Below, in pieces: positions 14,552-22,931 of a DNA stretch of 48,747 bases. Origin of the DNA: Candidatus Micrarchaeia archaeon (GTDB lineage Archaea; Micrarchaeota; Micrarchaeia; Anstonellales; JAHKLY01). The stretch lies in assembly GCA_041653315.1 (NCBI GenBank), contig JBAZFO010000002.1, positions 1-48,747 of the forward strand, in the 5' to 3' direction. The notes beneath the pieces are model-generated. The model made no database searches and had not been told where the DNA came from. It saw only the letters and a list, made by a program, of their open reading frames with translations. A program made the translations under genes and the position numbers. How positions within the stretch are numbered: the stretch's first letter is position 1; each line of letters starts with the position of its first letter.

Positions 14552-14915
14552 ATATACTAAAAAATTTAGTCCTATTTAATAAATAAAAAATTAATAATAA
14601 AATAATTATTAAAAATGCCCAAAATAAATCAAAAAAAGTATTTAAAGCAACAATATAACTTATCCAAATCAATAAAAAGAATATCCAAAATCTTGCTAAT
14701 TTTCTTTTTAAAACAGCTATTGTTCCGCTAAATAAGATTATAGTCACAGCCATTAATCCCTTATATAATGGATTCATATCCCAATATTGTATATAAGACA
14801 TTAAAGAAGCGCAAATTGACAAAACTAGATTAATAATTATTACTTGTAAATGATTTAATAATTCTCTTTCTTTTTGTCTCCAATTAAAAAAGACTCCCTC
14901 TATTTTTTCTTCCAT
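14550..14915 (-). CDS. Small hypothetical membrane protein
   Basis: A 121-residue protein: a ~20-residue charged N-terminus, then about four hydrophobic segments (NLVLSICASLMSYIQYW, GLMAVTIILFSGTIAVL, FWIFFLLIWISYIVAL, FWAFLIIILLLIFYLL). No family is recognised. It is the last gene of the rpl21e operon; its start overlaps the ksgA end by 16 nt, which indicates translational coupling, and its stop lies 4 nt beyond the tRNA-Arg end, convergent with it. Confidence 0.65.
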   Translation of the reverse strand: MEEKIEGVFFNWRQKERELLNHLQVIIINLVLSICASLMSYIQYWDMNPLYKGLMAVTIILFSGTIAVLKRKLARFWIFFLLIWISYIVALNTFFDLFWAFLIIILLLIFYLLNRTKFFSI

Positions 14916-15664
14916 TTACACACCTGTTCTGCAATATCTAATATTTCCTCACTAGTAAGTTTAAAAACTCTTTTGTTTGAATTTTGATTTTCAATTAAAA
15001 GTTCAAAAATATCTTCTTTTGAAATTTTTAATAATTTAGTAGAATCTAATAATGCATTTTTTAAAGTTTTTTTCTTGTGTTGAAATAAACAATTGATTAT
15101 ACTTTCTGTTCTTTTATCTATTTGTTTATTAGTTTTGCTTAATAAAACAACAATTGAATCAACTTTTGGTTTTGGAGTAAAAAGAGTTTTATGCACTATA
15201 AATTTTAAATCAATATTAAAATAAAATTGTGAAATTAAACTTAAAAAACCAAATTCTTTTGTATTTTCTTTTGCTACTATTTTAAGAGCAAATTCTTTTT
15301 GAAACATTAAAACTGCTTTTTCAAATTCAAATTTTTTAATATGAGATAAAATTTCTGATGAAATATAATAAGGGATATTTCCAAATATTACATCAACTTT
15401 ACGTGGAGGAAATTTAAGAAAATCACCACACATTACCAAAACTTTATTATTTTTTTTAAATTTTTCTTTTAATATATTGCAGTATTTAAGATCTTTTTCA
15501 ATACATATTACTTTTTTTGCTTGTTTTGCTAACAATTCAGTTGCTCTCCCATCTCCGCCACCAATCTCTAAAATAATTTTATCTTTAATATCAATTAATT
15601 CAATTTCTTTTTTAATGGCTGAAAGATTAACAAAAATTTGTCCTAAATTTTTATTTTTTTTCAT
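14900..15664 (-). CDS. ksgA: rRNA adenine N6-dimethyltransferase (KsgA/Dim1)
   Basis: Dimethylates two adjacent adenines in the 3' hairpin of 16S rRNA late in small-subunit assembly. A 254-residue Rossmann methyltransferase: KNLGQIFV at the N-terminus, SAM motif I ILEIGGGDGRATELL (~31-45), acidic loop VICIEKD, GDFLKF, and catalytic motif IV FGNIPYYISSEIL (~95). The C-terminal helical domain has TPKPKVDSIVVLL. Length is normal for archaea. It lies 6 nt after the DUF655 stop in the conserved archaeal order rpl21e-rpoF-DUF655-ksgA. Confidence 0.95.
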   Translation of the reverse strand: MKKNKNLGQIFVNLSAIKKEIELIDIKDKIILEIGGGDGRATELLAKQAKKVICIEKDLKYCNILKEKFKKNNKVLVMCGDFLKFPPRKVDVIFGNIPYYISSEILSHIKKFEFEKAVLMFQKEFALKIVAKENTKEFGFLSLISQFYFNIDLKFIVHKTLFTPKPKVDSIVVLLSKTNKQIDKRTESIINCLFQHKKKTLKNALLDSTKLLKISKEDIFELLIENQNSNKRVFKLTSEEILDIAEQVCKWKKK

Positions 15665-15670
15665 TAAAAC

Positions 15671-16228
15671 CTACTCTTTATTTATAATAGGTGGTTTAGC
15701 AAACAAATAATACTTAGTAGTAGTTTTAATCTCTTCTAATATTCTCATAACTATAACATTAATTGGGTCTGGCATTAATGAAACTCTTTCTTGAATATCT
15801 CTAAATGAATCAAATGGTCTTTCTTCACGTTCTCTTTTTATTTCTTCAGTATGCTTTTTTCCAATTCCTGGAAGTAATTCTAATTGGTGTTGCCTAATAG
15901 ATATAGAACCACATTTATTAAAAAAATTAACAAATTCACTTTCTTTTGAAATTACAATTTCTTTTATTACTGATTCAACTTGGCTCTTTGCTGTTGAAGT
16001 TAATTCTAAATACTCAATTCTTCTTTTTATTCTTTCAACTTCACTCCTTCCTTCTTTGCCAACATAAATTCTTTCTCCAATAGATAAATTAGAATCTTTT
16101 TTTATCAATACTTCTAATAAAGTAAAATAAGTTTCTCCCATTACGTGCGCAATTGGTTCTCTATACCTATCAGTAGCTCTTCCTTGAGCAAGATAATCTA
16201 ATACTCTGCCATATTCTTCCATTTTCAT
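15671..16228 (-). CDS. DUF655 (HhH/OB-like nucleic acid-binding) protein
   Basis: A 185-residue archaeal protein of the DUF655 family. The first half begins YGRVLDYLAQGRATDRYREP and has an OB-like part with FTLLEVLIKKDSNLSIGERIYVG. The second half carries a helix-hairpin-helix, LELLPGIGKKHTEEIKREREE, followed by PFDSFRDIQERVSLMPDP. Both features suggest RNA or DNA binding. Its exact role is unknown, but it lies in the same operon as eL21, RpoF and KsgA across many archaea. The start ATG overlaps the rpoF stop in an ATGA; an internal ATG two codons later is possible. Confidence 0.88.
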   Translation of the reverse strand: MKMEEYGRVLDYLAQGRATDRYREPIAHVMGETYFTLLEVLIKKDSNLSIGERIYVGKEGRSEVERIKRRIEYLELTSTAKSQVESVIKEIVISKESEFVNFFNKCGSISIRQHQLELLPGIGKKHTEEIKREREERPFDSFRDIQERVSLMPDPINVIVMRILEEIKTTTKYYLFAKPPIINKE

Positions 16229-16782
16229 TTTTTATCACTTTTTTTTGCTTTTTTAACTTTTGGCTCTTTTTTAGCTTCTTTTGGTTTTTCTTTTTTAATT
16301 TCCGCTTTCTTTGGTTTTTCTTCTTTTATTTCTGCTTTCTTTGGTTTTTCTTCTTTTGCTTCTTCTAATACTTTCTCTTGTAATGCTTTTTCTTCTAAAC
16401 TCTTTGCTTTTTTCTTCTGTTTTTTAATTAAATGTTCTTCTGCTTTTTCTTTATATCTTAATATTATTTCAAATACTTTTTGTATCTCTTCAGTAGACAA
16501 CTCGATTCTTTCTTTAGCTAAAATTATTTTCAATTGATTTTCTTTTACTGGCATTATATCAAGTATTTTAATAGCAATTTTATCATTTAATTTTTCTATT
16601 TCTTTTAATTCTTCTATCATCTTTTTTCCATCTATTAAAGATAATTTAGAGAATAATTCACAATAATTATAACATGTTTGCTGTTCATATCCTAATGCAC
16701 TTCTTTTCTTTCTTTTTTCTAAAAGTTCTAATACTTCTGAAAGAGAAATATCTTTTGAATTTTTTACTTCATTTCCTATCAT
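16225..16782 (-). CDS. rpoF: RNA polymerase subunit F (Rpb4-like) with a Lys-rich tail
   Basis: Partner of RpoE in the RNA polymerase stalk. Residues 1-~115 match archaeal Rpb4: VLELLEKRKKRSALGYEQQT, then helical HRDC-like sequence ending ILDIMPVKENQLKIILAKER and STEEIQKVFEIILRY. Ordinary RpoF ends here; this protein continues about 70 residues with a Lys/Glu-rich tail containing repeats of EEKPKKAEIK. I use ATG at 16780-16782 (185 residues), with aggtg 6 nt upstream; the in-frame GTG three codons earlier lies in that site. It begins 9 nt after the eL21 stop. Confidence 0.9.
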   Translation of the reverse strand: MIGNEVKNSKDISLSEVLELLEKRKKRSALGYEQQTCYNYCELFSKLSLIDGKKMIEELKEIEKLNDKIAIKILDIMPVKENQLKIILAKERIELSTEEIQKVFEIILRYKEKAEEHLIKKQKKKAKSLEEKALQEKVLEEAKEEKPKKAEIKEEKPKKAEIKKEKPKEAKKEPKVKKAKKSDKK

Positions 16783-16791
16783 ATAAAACAC

Positions 16792-17073
16792 CTAATTTGA
16801 TTTTTCAAGATGAACTGCTGATGCAATTAATTCTTTGTTTTTCTTCCCATCTTTTATTTCTAATACATAAGATTTTCCTCTAACTTCAACTATTTTCCCT
16901 ATTTTCCCCATATATCTTGGGTGTGGAACTCCTTTATGATAATTTCCTTTTATTTTAATTACTACTTTATCACCTAAAGAAAATTCTTTTATTATATCAG
17001 TAACCTTTAATGGTTTTGAATTTTTTCCTATACATCTTGTTTTTCCTGTCAATTTGCCTTTGCTTCTTTTCAT
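16792..17073 (-). CDS. rpl21e: Ribosomal protein eL21
   Basis: A 93-residue large-subunit protein of the archaeal/eukaryotic eL21 family: N-terminal SKGKLTGKTRCIGKN, SLGDKVVIKIKGNYHKGVPH in outline, HPRYMGKIGKIVEVRGKSYVL, and the C-terminal LIASAVHLEKSN. Length is normal. It is the first gene of the operon with rpoF, DUF655 and ksgA and is divergent from TBP. A short purine-rich site (aaagaggg) lies before the start. Confidence 0.95.
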   Translation of the reverse strand: MKRSKGKLTGKTRCIGKNSKPLKVTDIIKEFSLGDKVVIKIKGNYHKGVPHPRYMGKIGKIVEVRGKSYVLEIKDGKKNKELIASAVHLEKSN

Positions 17074-17180
17074 AAATATCCCTCTTTTTTAATTAAATAA
17101 TAAATAGAACTATAAAATATAGCCAACAAACCTATTTAAATACTTTCTTTTTAATATTTTTGATTAAAAGAGGGATTAAT

Positions 17181-17759
17181 GTGGCTGTAAATAATATTAG
17201 ACCAAAATATCAAATTGAGAATATAGTTGCTTCTGGAGAATTAAAAATTGAACTAGATTTATACTCCTTAGCATATAAATTAAGAGACATTGAATATGAA
17301 CCAGAACAGTTTCCAGGTGCAATACTTAAATTAAAAGAACCAAAAAGTTCTTTATTAATATTTAAAAATGGAAAAGTAATATGTACTGGGGCAAAAACAG
17401 AGGAATTAATAAAAAAAGCAATTAAAAGAGCTTTTGCGTTAGTTTCCCCGTATTCAAAAACACCCCCACCTACGAAATTTACACCAACTTATGAAGTTCA
17501 AAATATAGTTGCTTCTGGTGCATTAAATGTTTCATTAGATTTGTATACATTAACTCAAAAATTCAAACAAATTGAATATGAACCAGAACAGTTTCCAGGT
17601 GCAATACTTAAATTAAAAGAACCAAAAAGTTCTTTACTTTTATTTAAAAATGGAAAAGTAATATGTACTGGATGTAAAACAGAAAAAGAAGTTAAAAAAG
17701 CATTAGCAGTTACTGCAAAACTTCTTGCTCCCTACGCACAACCTCCAGAAAAAAAATAG
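17181..17759 (+). CDS. tbp: TATA-box binding protein
   Basis: General transcription factor with the two-fold saddle built from direct repeats. Repeat 1 has IENIVASGELKIELDL, EYEPEQFPGAILKLKEPKSS and FKNGKVICTGAKTEE; repeat 2 has the same segments almost unchanged. The two halves share 101 nt (17289-17389 and 17571-17671) with only three differences, far closer than usual for TBP halves. I choose the GTG at 17181 (192 residues), preceded by gaggg at a good distance; a TTG seven codons upstream is less likely. A TATA-like ctatttaaatac lies near 17131. Confidence 0.95.
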   Translation: MAVNNIRPKYQIENIVASGELKIELDLYSLAYKLRDIEYEPEQFPGAILKLKEPKSSLLIFKNGKVICTGAKTEELIKKAIKRAFALVSPYSKTPPPTKFTPTYEVQNIVASGALNVSLDLYTLTQKFKQIEYEPEQFPGAILKLKEPKSSLLLFKNGKVICTGCKTEKEVKKALAVTAKLLAPYAQPPEKK

Positions 17760-17776
17760 GATATATATAAGGAGAG

Positions 17777-17785
17777 TTTATATAT
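17777..17785 (+). promoter_or_regulatory. TATA box of the 17.8-34 kb membrane-protein operon
   Basis: A strong TATA match, tttatatat, is centred 27 nt upstream of the ATG at 17808, which has no ribosome-binding site. This is the expected geometry for a leaderless mRNA. It is the only clear promoter before the series of tightly spaced genes that follows. Confidence 0.55.
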
Positions 17786-17807
17786 TTTTTCTTTGTTATT
17801 CTTTTCG

Positions 17808-19034
17808 ATGAATAAAAACATTTTACTTACCTTACTATTATTTATTGGATTTATTAATGCTTCTAGTTCTTCTTTGACTTTAAATTTTACTCCAATTTTG
17901 ATTGCATTATTAATCTCATTAGGTATTGCAGGAATACTTTTTTTAATATCAAAATTAACTCAATCACCACATACAGAAGCATGGGCAAAGACTGAAATAT
18001 TTGAAGTGTTTGTAACAATTTTAATAGCTTTAATTATCTCGTTTTTTATGTTTACTTCTAATATTTTACCTGCAATAACAGGACATGGAGATAGTTATAA
18101 AGATATTACAATTGGATATTTAGAAACACAAAGGTCAGATTCAATAAATACTTTCTATGTATTAAGCAGAACAAATTTTATATTAACTAAATATAGTGCA
18201 TTTTCATATTCTAAAACTTCTTCAATTCCATTTGTAGATTGGCTATATACTGAATTTGAATCTAGGTCTCAAAATTTTGGTTTAGGGCCATTAGTTTCAA
18301 AATTTAATAAAAGTTTTGAATCATTAGGACAAGCAATTTTTCTTTTAACTGCACAAAAAATAATATTACAATACTTATTATATTCTATTCCAATTTTCTT
18401 TTTGCCTTTGGGCCTTGTTTTAAGGGCATTCCCATTTACAAGAAAATTTGGAACAATTATTCTTGCTCTTTGTATTGCTGGATATTTTGTATTTCCTTTA
18501 TCAGTAGTTTTCGCTGGTGAAGTATACAAATCCGTTTTACCTGACGAGGTAATAAATAATCAATTAACAATTATTCAAACTAAAAGTGCAGAAATAGATC
18601 CTGGAGATATTCCATTTAAAGGATTAATCTGCAGTCCTGTTTCTGCTGCAATAGCAGTATTAGGACAATTTGGATTTATAGTTGTAACCTGTGCTGCTAT
18701 TTGTGCGATTGGTTTAATATTTTTTGGAGCTGGATTTGCTGCTTGTTATGCTGCATGCAAACCAATAGCAGAAATAATATATTATGTTGCTGTTCCTTTC
18801 TTTCAATATACTTATGGTGAAAGATTAGCTGGCTGGGCAATAATGGAAGGTGCGGTATTTGATACTACATATAATTTAATTATGGATATTATCTTGCCTC
18901 TAGTTACTTTGCAATGGTTATTAGCAATAATTACTCCTTTGATAACAATACTCTTAACTATTGTATCTTTAAACAGTATACAAACAGCACTTGGAGCAGA
19001 TATAAGAATATTTGGGTTAAGCAGGTTGATATAA
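17808..19034 (+). CDS. Polytopic membrane protein, tandem paralogue 1 of 6
   Basis: 408 residues, no family recognised. Order: signal peptide-like 1-18; TM ~26-47; amphipathic linker with AWAKTE at 58-63; TM ~64-86; an outside region to ~175; a hydrophobic pair around LPLGLVLRAFPFTRK (199-213); an outside loop with six cysteines in a glycine-rich hydrophobic stretch (CSPVSAAIAV, CAAICAIG, CYAACKP); and a last TM ending GADIRIFGLSRLI. The WAKTE linker, the LPLG..R.FP..R turn and the C-terminal GL-x-RLI recur in the next five genes. I start at MNKNILL, where the TATA spacing fits. The stop overlaps the next ATG (TAATG). Confidence 0.8.
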   Translation: MNKNILLTLLLFIGFINASSSSLTLNFTPILIALLISLGIAGILFLISKLTQSPHTEAWAKTEIFEVFVTILIALIISFFMFTSNILPAITGHGDSYKDITIGYLETQRSDSINTFYVLSRTNFILTKYSAFSYSKTSSIPFVDWLYTEFESRSQNFGLGPLVSKFNKSFESLGQAIFLLTAQKIILQYLLYSIPIFFLPLGLVLRAFPFTRKFGTIILALCIAGYFVFPLSVVFAGEVYKSVLPDEVINNQLTIIQTKSAEIDPGDIPFKGLICSPVSAAIAVLGQFGFIVVTCAAICAIGLIFFGAGFAACYAACKPIAEIIYYVAVPFFQYTYGERLAGWAIMEGAVFDTTYNLIMDIILPLVTLQWLLAIITPLITILLTIVSLNSIQTALGADIRIFGLSRLI

Positions 19035-19885
19035 TGAAAAAAATAATCATTGCATTTTTATTTTTACTTTCTTGTGTTTTTGCTAGTTCTGATATTATTT
19101 TAAATTCAATAAATTATATAATATTAGCAATTACATTATCATTTGCGATTATTGCTTTTGTATTTATGATTGGGCGTTTAACTAACCAAATTAAATTAAT
19201 ACATTGGGCTAAAACAGAGGTCATAAATATATTTATTTCTGTTTTTTTAGTTGTACTTTTATTAAGTGGGATGTTGGTATTTTTAGAACTTGAAGGAGAT
19301 GTTTTTGAAAAAGCGTATGTTTATTTAGACAGTCAAACATCTAAAGGAGTCTCTTATATATCTGAATTAACAAGAAGCAGTTTAAATGATCAATTTGAAA
19401 GTACATATTACGCATTTATAGGAACACCAGCAACTTCTTCTGGAGGCGCAGGAAAATCATATAGAGCATATTATTTAGCATATAGTGCACAAAAGGATAT
19501 TGTAACAAATATTGTATTTGCATCAATAATAAGTTTAGAAATTCAAAAAATAATTTTACAATTAATAGAAACTTTTTCATTTACTGCATTTTTACCAATT
19601 GGATTAATTTTGAGGGTTTTTCCTGGTACAAGAGATATTGGTAATTTTATTTTAGCATTTATTATTGGAGCAGCATTTATACTTCCTTTAACATATTCTA
19701 TGTACGCTAGTGCTCCAGGACCAAGTGAGTTTACTGCTAATGTTCCTTATGATTTTGCTATGGGAGATGTTACACCAATAGCTGTCTTGCTTCCGCAAGC
19801 AATATTTTTTCCAAATTTAAGTTTAGTAATTATGACAACAGCAATAGCTGCAATTTATAAAGGATTTAAACAAATACTGATGTAA
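19034..19885 (+). CDS. Polytopic membrane protein, tandem paralogue 2 of 6
   Basis: 283 residues, the shortest paralogue. Signal peptide-like MKKIIIAFLFLLSCVFASS, TM ~27-47, linker HWAKTEV at 57-63, TM ~64-85, an outside region of ~80 residues with no cysteine, then QKIILQL leading to LPIGLILRVFPGTRD (187-201), a TM with a conserved proline, an outside loop, and a last TM ending abruptly YKGFKQILM, without the C-terminal GL-x-RLI of paralogue 1. The segment QKIILQ before the turn is shared with paralogue 1. Start chosen at the ATG overlapping the previous stop; an open frame 40 codons upstream lies wholly inside the previous gene. Confidence 0.78.
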   Translation: MKKIIIAFLFLLSCVFASSDIILNSINYIILAITLSFAIIAFVFMIGRLTNQIKLIHWAKTEVINIFISVFLVVLLLSGMLVFLELEGDVFEKAYVYLDSQTSKGVSYISELTRSSLNDQFESTYYAFIGTPATSSGGAGKSYRAYYLAYSAQKDIVTNIVFASIISLEIQKIILQLIETFSFTAFLPIGLILRVFPGTRDIGNFILAFIIGAAFILPLTYSMYASAPGPSEFTANVPYDFAMGDVTPIAVLLPQAIFFPNLSLVIMTTAIAAIYKGFKQILM

Positions 19886-19904
19886 AATAAAAAAATGATG
19901 TAAA

Positions 19905-21896
19905 ATGAAAAAAGAAATTTTATTTGCATTGATTTTATGCATTTTCTTAATTAATGGAAATTGGCTAACAAACGAATCAATAACAGATGTATATAATGAA
20001 ACAACAAGTGAGGGTTTATTTATAAACGCAACACAAGGAGGAATATTAGAACCAGGTTCAGTTATTACAAATACTTGGCTTAAAAATTGGATAATACTTG
20101 CAATTATAGTTATTTTTATTTCTCTTGCATTTGTTGCACTTTCATTTATGATAGCAAAAACTTTGAATATAGCAATATTAAAAGCTTGGGCAGATGTTGA
20201 ACTTTCCCAAATACTTGTTTCTGGAATTATACTTGCAATAATTATAATTGGATTAGGATTAATGGACATTGGTTCTGAAATTTTAGTTCAACAAATAGCA
20301 GATTCGTCAGGTATTTCTTGCAGTGAAGGTCAACAAAAATCAATTTGTTTAGCAAATATGTATTTAGATGATATGTTTGATATTACAAATTCTGCTTCTA
20401 AACAATTAATGGAAGAAACTCTAGAAATAGGAAGAAGAGCTTCATTAAGACAAGGATGGGCATTACAAACCCTTCCTTTTATGGCATATTCAGAATCTCC
20501 TGATGCAGCTTTAAAATTAATAATTGAAAGAAATACAATTTTACTAGATCATTATGGAACTATTTTATCTTCGTTAAAAGCACAAAAATATTTTTTAAAT
20601 GCAATTGGATTTACAATTGGTCCTTTGTTTATTGTATTAGGATTAATTTTTAGATCATTCTTTTTAACAAGAAAATTAGGCGGTTTATTAATCGCTATTG
20701 GATTGGGATTAATAATTGTTTTACCTTTAACATATGTTTTTGTAATGTTTACTTTATCAGTACAAGTTTATGGGGATGAAATGCTTGCACCATTAAATAA
20801 TGAATGCCCAGCTGAATGTTTAGAACAATATCCTTTAGCATATAATTCTTCAAGTGGAGAAATAATTAATTCATTAGCTCCTTTATCAACATATCTTCCA
20901 GAAGGAACTACATTTTATGATTATTTACCTAATGATACAATTTGGGAAGATATAGCAAATAATCACAGTTTAGTTTTATGTGATTCAGTATGTACAAACT
21001 GCTCTTTAGGTTGTAGAGAATTACCATTAACATCTTCTCTTTGTTTTTGTGATGAAGAAGCTTGTAATAATTGCCCGGTAGAATGTAAAGTAATTAGAAA
21101 CAGAACTGACTGTATTGAATCAAATTCAACTAATTATTGTCCAGAATATATGTGCCCAAATGAATGCAAAATGGATTTAACACCAGCATTAACTAATTGT
21201 TGGTCTATTGAATGTGAAAGCTGTCCTGCAGATTGTAGATTTAATTATGCAGATGGAACAGATAGAACAACAACACACCCACATTGCCCTGATGAATGTA
21301 ATTATTGTAATTGTAATGTTATTTTACCTTCACCAAATCAAATAGATTGTGATATTGCTTGTGGAGATATATATTGGGAAAGAACAACTCTTGGCTCTCT
21401 TGCTACTTCAAGCAGTTGTCCTACTGGATGTTTAGCTTATTTACCAGAAGCAACCTCTGCAACTGGATGTGAAGAATGTGCTGGATGTAATCCTGGATGT
21501 AGATTTAATGACGCAAATTTAAGAGACCCAAATTGTACTTTTAATGAAGCTTGTAATAATTGTCCAAATGATTGTATGGTTGATGAATTACCAATTAATA
21601 TATGTAATGGCTGTTGGGATTGTGAATCTGATTGCACAACTTTACCTGCAATAAGAACAGATTGTGCAGATGTTTGCGGAGAATTGAAAGGATTTTATGA
21701 TATAAGACCAAAAGAACTAGTAGATAAACTTGAAGGGGCAGAAGGTGAAACAAACACAAAAGCATTAGGAATTTTATTATTCCCAGCATATATTTTACCT
21801 TTAATAAGTATTATACTAACAATTGCATTTATTAGAGGATTTTCTCAATATCTTGGTGGTGATTATGAAATACCTGGATTGGCAAAACTCATTTAA
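19905..21896 (+). CDS. Membrane protein with Cys-rich outside domain, tandem paralogue 3 of 6
   Basis: 663 residues. Signal peptide-like 1-~18, TM ~60-84, linker AWADVELSQ ~94-102, TM, outside helices, then LGLIFRSFFLTRK (~246-259) and a following TM as in the paralogues. An insert of about 290 residues (~300-590) before the last TM is very rich in cysteine, with units such as CNNCPVEC, CESCPADCRF, CAGCNPGCRF, CNNCPNDC and CWDCESDC. These look like a chain of small disulfide modules facing outside. The C-terminus GGDYEIPGLAKLI matches paralogue 1. It starts 19 nt after the previous stop; the next gene starts inside its end. Confidence 0.78.
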   Translation: MKKEILFALILCIFLINGNWLTNESITDVYNETTSEGLFINATQGGILEPGSVITNTWLKNWIILAIIVIFISLAFVALSFMIAKTLNIAILKAWADVELSQILVSGIILAIIIIGLGLMDIGSEILVQQIADSSGISCSEGQQKSICLANMYLDDMFDITNSASKQLMEETLEIGRRASLRQGWALQTLPFMAYSESPDAALKLIIERNTILLDHYGTILSSLKAQKYFLNAIGFTIGPLFIVLGLIFRSFFLTRKLGGLLIAIGLGLIIVLPLTYVFVMFTLSVQVYGDEMLAPLNNECPAECLEQYPLAYNSSSGEIINSLAPLSTYLPEGTTFYDYLPNDTIWEDIANNHSLVLCDSVCTNCSLGCRELPLTSSLCFCDEEACNNCPVECKVIRNRTDCIESNSTNYCPEYMCPNECKMDLTPALTNCWSIECESCPADCRFNYADGTDRTTTHPHCPDECNYCNCNVILPSPNQIDCDIACGDIYWERTTLGSLATSSSCPTGCLAYLPEATSATGCEECAGCNPGCRFNDANLRDPNCTFNEACNNCPNDCMVDELPINICNGCWDCESDCTTLPAIRTDCADVCGELKGFYDIRPKELVDKLEGAEGETNTKALGILLFPAYILPLISIILTIAFIRGFSQYLGGDYEIPGLAKLI

Positions 21897-22929
21897 AATA
21901 TTTTTAATTGCACTAATTCTGTGCTCACCTCTAGCTTATGCTGAATTTTTAGATTCATATACTGAAACAGAATTAGTTTCATGGCAAGTAATGACTTTAA
22001 TAGCAGTTTTTGTTTCATTCTCATTAGTAATTATTGGATATATAATTGCGTATGTATTACAAAACCAACAATTAGAAGCATTATTTAAAAATGAATTAAC
22101 TCAGGTAATAATTACTGGTATTGGAATTTGTTTATTATTATTTATTTTAGGTATTTTTGAAATTGGATTAATGCCTGCAATTAATGAAAGATTAAATGGA
22201 ACAGAAACAACATTACAAGCTTCTTCTCAACAAGTAATAGTAAATAAATTAAATAGAATAGAAGAAAGATTTGAAGGTTTAATATCCTATACAGATAAAA
22301 TTTCAGAACAAGGATCAAAATATGCTTCATGTAGTTTTTGGAGTGTAGGTTTTTATATTGGGGGCTGTTCAGGATTAAATGTAATTCTTGGTCCATTAAC
22401 AATGGGATTAAACGCAGTTGCAATAGGAATAACTGATGTCTATTCATTATATTTATTAAGTAGAGTAGCTGTGTTAATTTATACTTTTCTTTTACCATTA
22501 GGAATATTCTTTAGAACTTTTCATATAACAAGACAATTTGGTGGTTTTTTAATTACTGTTGCATTAGCATTTGGAATAGTTTTTCCAGCATCTGTTTTAT
22601 TTTTAGAAGTTATCTCTGTAGATTTTTTTGAAAATGAATTGCTTATTCCAAGAAATCCAGAACATATTACATATATTATTGATGAAGGTAATGTAGAAAG
22701 ATGTGATGAATTTTCACCAGATTTTAATGATCATATTTCTCCAAATTTAAAAAATGAACCAGGACTTTTAAATAAAAACACATTAGATATTTTAGGTGCT
22801 GAAATAATAGTAGATATAATATTGTTCACTTTAATTATAATTATAATTTTATTAACTTTTATAGGTGCGACTGTTTCATTCTTTGGAGGAACAGTTGATT
22901 TAACAGGTTTAACAAGATTATCGGTGTAA
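21865..22929 (+). CDS. Polytopic membrane protein, tandem paralogue 4 of 6
   Basis: 354 residues. N-terminal hydrophobic signal ending SPLAYAEF, TM ~43-65, linker with LFKNELTQV (the Trp of the usual motif is absent), TM, an outside helical part with SSQQVIVNKLNRIEERFEGL and a Cys pair (CSFW, GGCSG), then LPLGIFFRTFHITRQ (~211-225), a TM, a short outside loop, and a last TM ending GGTVDLTGLTRLSV. I start at MKYLDWQ with ggtggtgat just upstream, giving a 32-nt overlap with the previous gene; an in-frame ATG 14 codons earlier is less likely. No known family. Confidence 0.77.
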   Translation: MKYLDWQNSFKIFLIALILCSPLAYAEFLDSYTETELVSWQVMTLIAVFVSFSLVIIGYIIAYVLQNQQLEALFKNELTQVIITGIGICLLLFILGIFEIGLMPAINERLNGTETTLQASSQQVIVNKLNRIEERFEGLISYTDKISEQGSKYASCSFWSVGFYIGGCSGLNVILGPLTMGLNAVAIGITDVYSLYLLSRVAVLIYTFLLPLGIFFRTFHITRQFGGFLITVALAFGIVFPASVLFLEVISVDFFENELLIPRNPEHITYIIDEGNVERCDEFSPDFNDHISPNLKNEPGLLNKNTLDILGAEIIVDIILFTLIIIIILLTFIGATVSFFGGTVDLTGLTRLSV

Positions 22930-22931
22930 AA

